From Seohaeicola_A nanhaiensis (GTDB lineage: Bacteria > Pseudomonadota > Alphaproteobacteria > Rhodobacterales > Rhodobacteraceae): a stretch of DNA of 64,000 bases. The stretch lies in NCBI RefSeq assembly GCF_042654245.1, contig NZ_JBHSGI010000031.1:124001-188000 (forward strand), given 5' to 3'. The notes under the pieces were generated by a model, which saw only the letters and a list, made by a program, of their open reading frames with translations, had not been told where the DNA came from and made no database searches. A program made the position numbers and the translations under genes. Of this stretch, positions 34,263 to 41,963 are shown piece by piece (position 1 is the stretch's first letter; each line of letters begins with the position of its first letter).

Positions 34263-35264
34263 TCAGTGCGCGGCGGCGGCGGCGTCCAGCCGTTCGCGGA
34301 AGGCGTCATAGATCGCCTGCCCGTTCTCGGTGGTGGCGATCCAGTCATCGACGGCCACCTGGGTGGCGTCCTTCCACCGCTGCGTCAGCGCCGCGTCGGG
34401 CTTGACAATGGTCGCGCCGGTCGCCGCCTCGCGGTCGCCCGCCGCATCGTGGTGCGCGTCGAAGCTCTTGCCGAAGCGTTCCGAGAAGGCGGCGCCGGAG
34501 AACTTGTCGATGGCGGCCTTCGCCTCGTCCGGCAGGCTGTCGTATTTCGCCTTGTTCATCAGCACGAGCATCGGCGTCGCTCCCAGAGGCGCTGTCATAT
34601 AATAGTCCGTCACCTCGCCGATGCGGAAGGTTTCGACGGCGGCCCACTGGGTCATCGTGCCTTCCACCAGCCCGCGCCGGATGGCGTCGGCGATGGTCGG
34701 GCCGGTGATGCCGCCCACCGGCACCGCGCCGAGGGCCTCCACCGCCTTGAGCATCACCGGGCCGGGGCCGCGGAAGTTGATGCCCTTCATGTCCTCGGGT
34801 TCGACAATCGGAATGCGCGAGACGATGAAGTTTGGCGCCGAGACCAGCACCCCGATCAGCTTGAACTTGTCATAGTCGCCGGTGAAATAGCCGTCTTCGA
34901 CCATCTTCCACATCGCCTCGGACCCGACGGTGGCGTTCGGCACCATGAAGGGCAGTTCGGCGACCGTTCCCTGCGTGAACCGCCCCGGCGAATAGCCCGG
35001 GATGATCCAGGCAAAATCGGCCACGCCGTCCTCGACCAGCTTGAGCTGCTGCGCGGGTGAACGGCCCAGCGTGCCGCCGGCGAACATCTGGATGTCGATG
35101 GTGCCGTTCGAGGCGGCCGAGACCTCTTCGGCCCAGGGGGTCAGGATGTTCTTGGTGATATGCGCGACGGGCGGCTCGAAACTTGAAAAGCGCAGCGTTT
35201 CGGCCCCGGCGGTCCCGGCGGCGAGCGCCAGCGCCGCCGCGGTGATGGTTCTGATGATGGACAT
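34263..35264 (-). CDS. dctP: TRAP transporter substrate-binding protein (DctP family)
   Basis: Periplasmic receptor of 333 aa. The signal peptide covers about residues 1-21 (ending AGTAGA). Conserved segments are FEPPVAHITKNILTPWAEEV, MKGINFRGPGPVMLKAVEAL around the ligand arginine and TIADAIRRGLVEGTMTQWAA. SD GGGGAGG precedes the ATG. It is separated from its dctM by about 90 bp that contain the dyad at 35341-35356, so it starts a new transcript with the dioxygenase and FAH genes. An aromatic acid is the likely ligand (inference). Confidence 0.93.
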   Translation of the reverse strand: MSIIRTITAAALALAAGTAGAETLRFSSFEPPVAHITKNILTPWAEEVSAASNGTIDIQMFAGGTLGRSPAQQLKLVEDGVADFAWIIPGYSPGRFTQGTVAELPFMVPNATVGSEAMWKMVEDGYFTGDYDKFKLIGVLVSAPNFIVSRIPIVEPEDMKGINFRGPGPVMLKAVEALGAVPVGGITGPTIADAIRRGLVEGTMTQWAAVETFRIGEVTDYYMTAPLGATPMLVLMNKAKYDSLPDEAKAAIDKFSGAAFSERFGKSFDAHHDAAGDREAATGATIVKPDAALTQRWKDATQVAVDDWIATTENGQAIYDAFRERLDAAAAAH

Positions 35265-35340
35265 GGTTCCTCCCCTTCGTCCGTCGTGGTCACGTTACGC
35301 TATCGCCTGCCCCGGCCCGGAACCGCTGCGGATCGGGATG

Positions 35341-35356
35341 TGTCCGTTCTGCGGAC
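35341..35356. promoter_or_regulatory. Candidate IclR operator, site A (dctP-dioxygenase-FAH promoter)
   Basis: TGTCCGTTCTGCGGAC contains the inverted repeat GTCCG-N5-CGGAC. It ends at the dctM stop codon and lies 77 bp upstream of the dctP start. It matches three other sites in this module to the consensus TGTCCR-N5-YGRAC. Confidence 0.65.
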
Positions 35357-36658
35357 TCAGTGCATCACCGAGGGCAGCCAGAGGGTGAGTTCCGGCCACA
35401 GCGTCAGGATTGCCAGGCGGATCAGGTCGGCGATCAGGAAGGGCACGATCCCCCGGTAGATCGTGGTCAGCCTGGTGGCGCTTTGCATCGCGTTCAGCAC
35501 CATGACGTTGATGCCGATGGGCGGCGTGATCATCCCGATGCCGATGACGACGACGTTGATGATCCCCCACCAGACCAGATCGTAGCCAAGGTGCTGGATC
35601 ACCGGGATCACGAAGGGGAGCGTGATGACCATTGCCGCGATCTCGTCGAAGAAAGCGCCGAGGAAGATGTAAAGCAGCAGCAGCAGGAAGATCACACCCA
35701 GCGGCGGGATGGCGAGGCCGCTGATGCCGTCCACGAGGAAGGCCGCGGCCCCCGAGACGGCGACGAAATACGAGAAGATCGTCGCGCCGAAGACCATGAT
35801 ATAGACCATCGCGGTCGAGGCACTCGATTCCGCGAGGACGCCCAGGAAGGATGTCCATCCGAGCCGCCGCCGGATCAGCGCGAAGACGAAGGCGATGACG
35901 ACGCCGACCGCCGCCGCCTCGTTCACGGTGAAGATGCCGGAATAGATCCCGCCCAGCACGGTGACCGCCAGCAGGATCACGCCCCAGCCCTGGCGGATCG
36001 CCTGCCAGCGCTCGGGCCAGGACATCTTTTCGCCCGCCGGACCGACCTCGGGACGCAGCGCCACGGTAACCCGGACGGCGATGTAGTAGAACAGCACGGC
36101 CAGGATCGCGGGCACGATCGCGGCCGAGAACAGGGAGATCACCGATTGTTCGGTCAGCACCGAATAGAGGATCATGATGCCCGAGGGCGGCACGATGATT
36201 CCCAGCGTGCCGCCGGCCGCGATGGAGCCCGTCGCCAGCGCCGGGCCGTATTTGCGCCCCAGCATCTCGGGCAGCGCTACCCGCCCGAAGGTTGCCGTGG
36301 TCGCCACGCCCGAGCCGCAGACCGCGCCGAACCCGGCACAGGCCAGGACGGTCGTGGTGGCCAGCCCGCCCTTGCGGTGCCCCACCAGCGCGCCAGCGAG
36401 GTTGTAGATGTCCCCGGCCAGCCCGCCCGCCGCGGCGAGGCTTCCCATCAGCATGAACAGCGGGATCACCGCCAGATCGAGGTTCGCCATGGCCGCGGCG
36501 GGCTCGCTCGCCATCAGCGACAGCGCCGGGGCCCAGCCGACGAGGATGCCAAAGCCGGTGACGCCGACCAGGGCCATGGCGATGCCGATGGGCACATGCA
36601 CGGCGATGAGGCCCAGCATGACGACAAAGCCGATGAGGGCGAGCAGAAGCGGGTCCAT
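35357..36658 (-). CDS. dctM: TRAP transporter large permease (DctM family)
   Basis: Large TRAP subunit, 433 aa, third system. Motifs: IPLFMLMGSLAAAGGLAGDI, CAGFGAVCGSGVATTATFG, GGTLGIIVPPSGIMILYSV and GMITPPIGINVMVLNAMQS. About 12 helices. SD AAAGG is seen. It follows dctQ by 21 nt. The gene order Q-M-(operator)-P splits the system between two transcripts. Confidence 0.93.
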   Translation of the reverse strand: MDPLLLALIGFVVMLGLIAVHVPIGIAMALVGVTGFGILVGWAPALSLMASEPAAAMANLDLAVIPLFMLMGSLAAAGGLAGDIYNLAGALVGHRKGGLATTTVLACAGFGAVCGSGVATTATFGRVALPEMLGRKYGPALATGSIAAGGTLGIIVPPSGIMILYSVLTEQSVISLFSAAIVPAILAVLFYYIAVRVTVALRPEVGPAGEKMSWPERWQAIRQGWGVILLAVTVLGGIYSGIFTVNEAAAVGVVIAFVFALIRRRLGWTSFLGVLAESSASTAMVYIMVFGATIFSYFVAVSGAAAFLVDGISGLAIPPLGVIFLLLLLYIFLGAFFDEIAAMVITLPFVIPVIQHLGYDLVWWGIINVVVIGIGMITPPIGINVMVLNAMQSATRLTTIYRGIVPFLIADLIRLAILTLWPELTLWLPSVMH

Positions 36659-36679
36659 GTCGGGGCCTTTCTTGAACGT

Positions 36680-37204
36680 TCAGACCGCGGGCGGCGCGTC
36701 GCCCGGAACACCCCGGCCGCCGGTGACCAGCGCCCTAACGTCCTCGACCAGCACCATCACCTGCACCAGCGTGGCGAGGCAGAGCAGCGCGGCGGCGCAG
36801 GCCCACCATGGCCAGACCGGCCAGGCCAGAACCCAGGTCTGCTCGCCCGTCTCCTTCAGTCCGGCGGCATAGGGCACGAACTGCCAGGCCATCAGCCCGA
36901 CGAAGATCAGCGTGAGCAGGCTGGCCAGAACCTCGAAACAGCGCTCTGCCCGGACGCCGAGAAAGGCGCCCAGCACGTTGACCGTGATGTTCTGCTTGAA
37001 GGCGAGGTTCGCCGGAATGCAGGCCGCGACGACGACCGCCATCACCACGGCGCTTACATCGTTGACGCCGTGCAGCGGCGCGGCGAAGAGCCAGCGCAGG
37101 AGCACGTCGAGGGTCGTCATAATCGCCAGCACGAGCAGCCCTGCCAGACCGATCAGCGCAAGTCCCCGGGCGCCGCTGCGCACCTGCCGTTCCAGACCGT
37201 TCAT
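36680..37204 (-). CDS. dctQ: TRAP transporter small permease (DctQ family)
   Basis: Small TRAP subunit, 174 aa with four helices. The segment after helix 1, LDVLLRWLFAAPLHGVNDVS, fits the family. SD AGGGAGAGG precedes the ATG. It is the first gene of the dctQM transcript, divergent from the IclR regulator, with operator sites in between. Confidence 0.88.
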   Translation of the reverse strand: MNGLERQVRSGARGLALIGLAGLLVLAIMTTLDVLLRWLFAAPLHGVNDVSAVVMAVVVAACIPANLAFKQNITVNVLGAFLGVRAERCFEVLASLLTLIFVGLMAWQFVPYAAGLKETGEQTWVLAWPVWPWWACAAALLCLATLVQVMVLVEDVRALVTGGRGVPGDAPPAV

Positions 37205-37274
37205 GCGTTCCTCCCTCTCCCTTGTCTGACAGGGTGAAGGATTTCGTGCCAGGAGACAGGGTTGGCTGCGATCT

Positions 37275-37290
37275 GTTCACCTGATGGACA
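37275..37290. promoter_or_regulatory. Candidate IclR operator, site C (dctQM promoter)
   Basis: GTTCACCTGATGGACA; on the minus strand TGTCC-A-TCAGG-T-GAAC. It lies 71 bp upstream of the dctQ start and is a near-identical direct repeat of site D, 52 bp away (about five helical turns). Confidence 0.65.
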
Positions 37291-37326
37291 TTCATCGCGA
37301 CATGGCTGACCATCCCGGCGATAGCC

Positions 37327-37342
37327 GTTCACCTGACGGACA
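37327..37342. promoter_or_regulatory. Candidate IclR operator, site D (regulator promoter)
   Basis: GTTCACCTGACGGACA differs from site C by one base. It ends 16 bp before the IclR start codon, just upstream of the SD, a position suited to autorepression. Confidence 0.65.
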
Positions 37343-37358
37343 GTGAAAGGAGTGCCCG

Positions 37359-38144
37359 ATGTCCACCTTTGCCCGCGTCCGCGCACTGCAGCGGGGGCTG
37401 GAGATCCTCCAGGCCCTCAATGCCCACAACGGGCTGAAGGCCAATGTGGTCGCCAGGATCACCGGAATGCCGCGGCCCACGGCCTACCGTCTGCTCGAAA
37501 CTCTGGAAGAGCTGGGCTTTGTCACCCGCTCGCCTTCGGACGATACGTGGCGGCCGACCCTGCAGACGAAATCGCTGAGTTCCGGGTTTCGGGATGAGGA
37601 TTGGGTGGCCCAGACCGCGGTTCCGCACATGATGAAGCTTGGCCGGCGGGTGCTCTGGCCCATCGACCTTGCGACCTTCCACGACTACCGGATGGTGGTG
37701 CGGGAATCGACGCATAACATCAGCCCGTTTTCCATCGACATCGGGGTGGTCGGGCGCGACATGCCCGTGACCCTGACGTCGGGCGGGCGCGCCTGGCTTG
37801 CCTTCTGTCCCGACGCCGAGCGTGAACAGATCCTTGCCGGGCTTGCGGTGCGGGGCGAGACCGGCGGTGGGATGATGGAGGACCGCGCCTCGCTCGACTA
37901 TGTGATCGAGCGCTGCCGGAGTCTGGGTGTCGGCTATCGCAGCGGCGGGTTCAACGACCACACGATGAGCCTGTCGGCGCCGGTCATGCAGGGTGACAGG
38001 GTCATCGCGTCGCTTACCCTGATCTGGATCGCCTCGGCCATGGGGTTTGAAGAGGCGCTTACTCGCTATCGGGCCGCGCTGATCGAAACCGCCTCGGTCA
38101 TTGCCTCGGAACGCTCGGCCGCGGCGGAAAACAGCGCCTCGTAA
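37359..38144 (+). CDS. IclR family transcriptional regulator (MhpR-like)
   Basis: IclR-type regulator of 261 aa. The winged helix lies at about residues 5-70 (RVRALQRGLEILQALNAHNG, then MPRPTAYRLLETLEELGFV). The C-terminal effector domain includes VTLTSGGRAWLAFCP and GFNDHTMSLSAPVMQGDRV. SD AAAGGAG precedes the ATG. It is divergent from dctQM and convergent with an MhpA-like hydroxylase whose 3' end it overlaps by 79 nt. Four dyads of one consensus at this gene, dctQM, dctP and the hydroxylase promoter suggest that it controls the whole aromatic module. Confidence 0.92.
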   Translation: MSTFARVRALQRGLEILQALNAHNGLKANVVARITGMPRPTAYRLLETLEELGFVTRSPSDDTWRPTLQTKSLSSGFRDEDWVAQTAVPHMMKLGRRVLWPIDLATFHDYRMVVRESTHNISPFSIDIGVVGRDMPVTLTSGGRAWLAFCPDAEREQILAGLAVRGETGGGMMEDRASLDYVIERCRSLGVGYRSGGFNDHTMSLSAPVMQGDRVIASLTLIWIASAMGFEEALTRYRAALIETASVIASERSAAAENSAS

Positions 38145-39679
38145 CGCTGCAGGCCTTCGGCGAGGGCTTCCGGCCAGAAGGCGGCGGCGCAGTAGCGGTC
38201 GGGGCGGATCAGAAGAACCTGGCCCCGATGCGTCCGCAGGGGGCGCGCAGCGGCTTCCTCGGCCAGGACATGTCCGCCCCCGGTCCGGCCGGCAAGGGGC
38301 ACGAGGCTGAGCGGCAATCCCAGAAAGCTGTCCCGCCCGATGGCCTTGGCGGCCTGAAACCCCGCCTCGCCCTGCGCGATCAGGGCAAAGCCCGGCCCCA
38401 GCAGGTCGTCCAGCTTGCCCGCGCCCTCCGCGAGATCGGGCTGGGGGATCATCTCTCCGACCAGATCGGACTCGAATTCCGCGTGCCCGAGGCCGAGGAA
38501 CAGGCCGTCGGCATAGCGCGGGCGCGGCTTGAAGCGCATCTGGATCAGATAGTCCTTCACTGCCGGAAAGGGGTCGAGCGCCTGCATCAGCAGGTCGCGG
38601 AAGGCCACCTGCGAGGCGCCGGCGGGCATCACGATGTCACCCATCGCGACGGCAAGCTGGATCATGTCCCAGGCCGGTTTGCGCCGCTCGGTCTCGTAGC
38701 TGTCGAGTATCGCCGGATCGGCCCCGGCCAGATGCGCCGCGATCTTCCAGGCGACGTTATGCGCATCGCGCAGCCCCGCGTTCATCCCCTGCCCCGCGAA
38801 GGGCGGGGTCAGGTGGGCGGCGTCGCCCAGCAGCAGGATCCGTCCCTCGCGGAAGCGCTCGGCGATACGGGCGTGGAAGGTATAGACCGTCTTGCGCAGT
38901 ATCATCGCCTCGTCGTAGGGCCGGAACGGTTGCAGGAGGTCGGCCAGGAAAGCGGGTTCCAGCACCGCCGCGCGCGTCTCGCCGGGCAGCAGCATGAATT
39001 CGTAGCGCCGCCCGCCGTTGGGGGCGGGGATCGAGACATGTGGCCGCGAGCTGGAACAGAAGAAGCGCGAAAACGGCGCGCTGTCCGGGTCGTCCTTGGT
39101 ATCCAGAACGATCCAGTCCTGCGCATAGGTCTCGCCGCTCATCGGGATGCCAAGCCGTTCGCGGATCGGCGAGCGGCCGCCGTCGCAGGCCGCGACCCAC
39201 TGGGCCCGGATCACATGCGGCTGCCCGTCCGGCCCCGTGACATGCACCTCGGCGCCTGACGGACCCTGCCGCACGTCCGTTACATCCGACCCAAAGCGCA
39301 GGACGTCCGGCGCGCGCGTCACCAGCGCATCGCGCAGCGCGGTTTCGAATTGGGGCTGATAGATGAAGTTGCGCTTGGGAAAGCCGTAGGTGCGCGGGCC
39401 ACGCCCGGTTTCGGCGAAACAGTGCCCGGCGTCATTGTAATAGCGCGACCCCTCGCCGGGCAGCGTTCCGGCGACATAGCTGCGGTCCAGCCCGAAGACC
39501 TGCAAGGTCCGCGCGCCTTCGTCGTCGAGCACGATGGCGCGTGGCAGGTTCATCGGCCCCGGCTCGCGCTCGAGCACGAGGCAGTCGACGCCCATCGTCA
39601 CCAGCAGGTTCGCCAGCGTCAGACCGCAGGGTCCGGCGCCCACGATGACAACGGGCATCTCGGCGGGGTAGGTCTGCAT
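38066..39679 (-). CDS. FAD-dependent aromatic monooxygenase (MhpA-like)
   Basis: Class A flavin monooxygenase of 537 aa. FAD motifs are VVIVGAGPCGLTLANLL (GxGxxG, near the N-terminus) and the second FAD motif GDAAHLTPPFAGQGMNAGL. The DG motif appears as CDGGRSPIRERLGI. A C-terminal thioredoxin-like domain completes the 3-(3-hydroxyphenyl)propionate/resorcinol hydroxylase layout. It would ortho-hydroxylate a phenolic acid to give the catechol opened by the dioxygenase. The last 79 nt overlap the convergent IclR gene, so the two messages are antisense there. Expression likely depends on the dyad at 39764-39779. Confidence 0.9.
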   Translation of the reverse strand: MQTYPAEMPVVIVGAGPCGLTLANLLVTMGVDCLVLEREPGPMNLPRAIVLDDEGARTLQVFGLDRSYVAGTLPGEGSRYYNDAGHCFAETGRGPRTYGFPKRNFIYQPQFETALRDALVTRAPDVLRFGSDVTDVRQGPSGAEVHVTGPDGQPHVIRAQWVAACDGGRSPIRERLGIPMSGETYAQDWIVLDTKDDPDSAPFSRFFCSSSRPHVSIPAPNGGRRYEFMLLPGETRAAVLEPAFLADLLQPFRPYDEAMILRKTVYTFHARIAERFREGRILLLGDAAHLTPPFAGQGMNAGLRDAHNVAWKIAAHLAGADPAILDSYETERRKPAWDMIQLAVAMGDIVMPAGASQVAFRDLLMQALDPFPAVKDYLIQMRFKPRPRYADGLFLGLGHAEFESDLVGEMIPQPDLAEGAGKLDDLLGPGFALIAQGEAGFQAAKAIGRDSFLGLPLSLVPLAGRTGGGHVLAEEAAARPLRTHRGQVLLIRPDRYCAAAFWPEALAEGLQRYEALFSAAAERSEAMTEAVSISAAR

Positions 39680-39763
39680 GCGGCGGTCCTTCCGGTCTGG
39701 GGTCGCGTGATGGGATAGCGTTACACCGGCCCCGCCCCCAAGGGTCCACGGTTACGGCCTTGC

Positions 39764-39779
39764 TGTCCACTCTGCGGAC
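39764..39779. promoter_or_regulatory. Candidate IclR operator, site B (hydroxylase promoter)
   Basis: TGTCCACTCTGCGGAC, 85 bp upstream of the hydroxylase start and 73 bp upstream of the divergent SnoaL-like gene. Differs from site A at only two bases, both in the centre of the dyad. Confidence 0.65.
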
Positions 39780-39852
39780 TGAGGCCGGGGCCACCGGGGA
39801 CGGCGCGCTGTGCCAATGCTAGGACATCTCCACCGGGAAGAGGAGGATGCCC

Positions 39853-40449
39853 ATGAGCGCCGCGGACATGATCGAGGTCGGGCAGCTGATGCAACGCTGG
39901 GGACTGGCGCGCGATCAGGGCCGCTGGGATGTGCTCGAGGCGTGCTATACCCCGGAGGGCGAGATGCATGTGACCTGGTATTCCGGCAGCGCGCGGGGAT
40001 TTGTCGAGGCCAGCCGCAGGACCTTCAAGCAGGAGGGTCCGCGGACCAAGCACCTGATCGGCACACCGGTGATCGAGCTGAACGGAGACCGCGCCCTGGC
40101 CGAGACCACAATCCAGATCCTGGGCCGCGCGGTGATCTCGGGCGTCGCGGTCGACAATCTGTCCTATGCGCGTTTCATCGACCGGCTGGTCCGCCATGAC
40201 GGCGCGTGGCGCATCGCCCGGCGGGTGGCGGTCTACGAGAAGGACCGTTTCGATCCGGTGATCCCCGGCCCCGATTTCGACCGGTTGATGGCCGAGACCG
40301 ATTTCTCGGCGGTGCCCGAGGCCTATCGGTTCATCGGTCACCGCCTGCTCGACATGGGCAAGGCGCTCGTGCCCGGGATCCTGACCGATGGCAGCCCCGC
40401 CGCAGAGGCCTATCGCGCCGAAAGCGAGGCCTGGCTGGCGACGGACTGA
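39853..40449 (+). CDS. SnoaL-like/NTF2-fold protein
   Basis: Protein of 198 aa with a SnoaL_4-type cystatin/NTF2 fold: an N-terminal helix LMQRWGLARDQGRWDVLEACY, then GEMHVTWYSG and late strand RHDGAWRIARRVAVYEKDRF. Family members are small isomerases, dehydratases or hydroxylating-dioxygenase beta-like subunits. The ATG at 39853 is chosen because AGGAGG is 6 nt upstream; the ATG at 39847 touches the SD. It is divergent from the MhpA-like hydroxylase and may share its operator. Function in the pathway is not established. Confidence 0.8.
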   Translation: MSAADMIEVGQLMQRWGLARDQGRWDVLEACYTPEGEMHVTWYSGSARGFVEASRRTFKQEGPRTKHLIGTPVIELNGDRALAETTIQILGRAVISGVAVDNLSYARFIDRLVRHDGAWRIARRVAVYEKDRFDPVIPGPDFDRLMAETDFSAVPEAYRFIGHRLLDMGKALVPGILTDGSPAAEAYRAESEAWLATD

Positions 40450-40500
40450 CCCCGGGACCATGCCATCCAACCTCGATATGCGTGCAAAATCGCTATACAG

Positions 40501-40529
40501 CCGGGCCTGCTCTTCCTAAACAGGCCCGG
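40501..40529. other. Hairpin upstream of pcaI
   Basis: CCGGGCCTG / CAGGCCCGG, a perfect 9-bp stem with an 11-nt loop, begins 51 nt past the SnoaL-like gene stop and ends 28 nt before the pcaI start. No T-tract on either strand, so its role (terminator, leader structure or operator) is open. Confidence 0.5.
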
Positions 40530-40557
40530 AGCGCAGCAGTCAGAAAAGGCGGTATTC

Positions 40558-41277
40558 TTGGACAAGACTCTTTCCTCGCCCGCAGAGGCCGTTGCCGGGA
40601 TCGAAAGCGGCGCCACGGTGATGATCGGCGGTTTCGGCGGATCCGGCGCACCGATCGAGCTGATTCACGCGCTGATCGCGCGCTTTCGCGAGACCGGCGC
40701 GCCGGGCGACCTTACGATCGTCAACAACAATGCAGGCAACGGCAGCATCGGCATCGCCGCGATGATCAAGGCGGGCATGGTGCGCAAGATGATCTGTTCC
40801 TTCCCGCGCTCGTCCAACGCCGAGGCCTTCAACGAGAAATACCTCGCGGGGGACATCGAGCTTGAGCTGGTCCCGCAGGGCACCCTCGCCGAGCGCATCC
40901 GCGCCGGCGGTGCCGGCATCCCGGCCTTTTATACCCCGGCCTCGGTCGGCACCGAACTGGCCGAGGGCAAGCCGGTCGAGACCTTCGAGGGCCGGCAATA
41001 CGTCCGCGAACGCTGGCTGAAGGCCGATGTCGCGCTGATCAAGGGGCAGACCGGGGACCGGATGGGCAATCTGACCTACCGGCTGGCGGGGCGGAACTTC
41101 AACCCGCTGATGGCGATGGCCGCCAGGCGCACCATCGCGCAGGTCAGCCAAATCGTCGAACCGGGCGGGATCGACCCCGAAACGGTGGTCACCCCCGGGA
41201 TCTTCGTGGACAGCCTTGTCGAGGTGTCCGACCCACAACAGGAAGAAGTGCTCGTGCGCTCGGGAGCGGTAGCCTGA
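40558..41277 (+). CDS. pcaI: 3-oxoacid CoA-transferase subunit A (3-oxoadipate type)
   Basis: Alpha subunit, 239 aa, of a two-subunit CoA transferase. The N-terminal GATVMIGGFGGSGAPIELIH is the family signature and closely follows PcaI of the beta-ketoadipate pathway; ELELVPQGTLAERIRAGGAG and TYRLAGRNFNP also fit. It uses a TTG start (SD AAGGCGG upstream). It transfers CoA from succinyl-CoA to a 3-oxoacid, most likely 3-oxoadipate or a related product of aromatic degradation. The next gene encodes the beta subunit and overlaps by one nucleotide. Confidence 0.88.
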   Translation: MDKTLSSPAEAVAGIESGATVMIGGFGGSGAPIELIHALIARFRETGAPGDLTIVNNNAGNGSIGIAAMIKAGMVRKMICSFPRSSNAEAFNEKYLAGDIELELVPQGTLAERIRAGGAGIPAFYTPASVGTELAEGKPVETFEGRQYVRERWLKADVALIKGQTGDRMGNLTYRLAGRNFNPLMAMAARRTIAQVSQIVEPGGIDPETVVTPGIFVDSLVEVSDPQQEEVLVRSGAVA

Positions 41278-41954
41278 TGTCCCTGACCAAACTGTCCAAC
41301 GCCCAGATCGCCTGGCGCGCCGCCCAGGATATCGAGGATGGCGCCTATGTGAACCTCGGGATCGGCTTTCCCGAGATGATCGCCAAGTTCCAGCCAGAGG
41401 GACGGGAGGTGATCTATCACACCGAGAACGGGATTCTTGGATTCGGTCCCGAACCGGCCCCCGGCGCGGAAGACTGGGATCTGATCAACGCCGGCAAGAA
41501 GGCGGTCACCCTCAACCCCGGTGCGGCCTTCTTTCACCATGCCGACAGCTTTGCCATGGTGCGCGGCGGGCATCTCGATCTGGCCGTCCTCGGCGCCTTC
41601 CAGGTGGCGCAGAACGGCGATCTGGCCAACTGGCGCGCGGGGTCCAAGGGTGTTCCGGCCGTGGGTGGCGCGATGGACCTTGTGCATGGCGCCAAGCGTG
41701 TCGCAGTGGTGACCGACCACGTCACCAAGGACGGCAAGCCGAAGCTCGTGGAGCGCTGCAGCTTTCCGCTGACCGGGCTGGGCTGCGTGACGCGCGTCTA
41801 TACCTCGCTGGCCGTCGTCGACATCGGCGAGGACCGGTTCATCCTGCGCGAGAAGCTGCCCGGCATGTCCTTTGACGAATTGCAGGCCGTCACCGGCGCC
41901 CCGCTGACGGTCGATCGCACACTCGCCGACCTGATCGTGCCGGATCTGGACTGA
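41277..41954 (+). CDS. pcaJ: 3-oxoacid CoA-transferase subunit B (3-oxoadipate type)
   Basis: Beta subunit, 225 aa. The catalytic glutamate that forms the CoA thioester is E50 in YHTENGILGFGP. GAYVNLGIGFPEMI, GAMDLVHGAKRV and LTGLGCVTRVYT are conserved. The start codon overlaps the upstream stop as TGATG, implying coupled translation and 1:1 subunit supply. It is convergent with the tartrate-dehydrogenase-like gene, 9 bp apart. Confidence 0.9.
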   Translation: MSLTKLSNAQIAWRAAQDIEDGAYVNLGIGFPEMIAKFQPEGREVIYHTENGILGFGPEPAPGAEDWDLINAGKKAVTLNPGAAFFHHADSFAMVRGGHLDLAVLGAFQVAQNGDLANWRAGSKGVPAVGGAMDLVHGAKRVAVVTDHVTKDGKPKLVERCSFPLTGLGCVTRVYTSLAVVDIGEDRFILREKLPGMSFDELQAVTGAPLTVDRTLADLIVPDLD

Positions 41955-41963
41955 CGACCGGCC

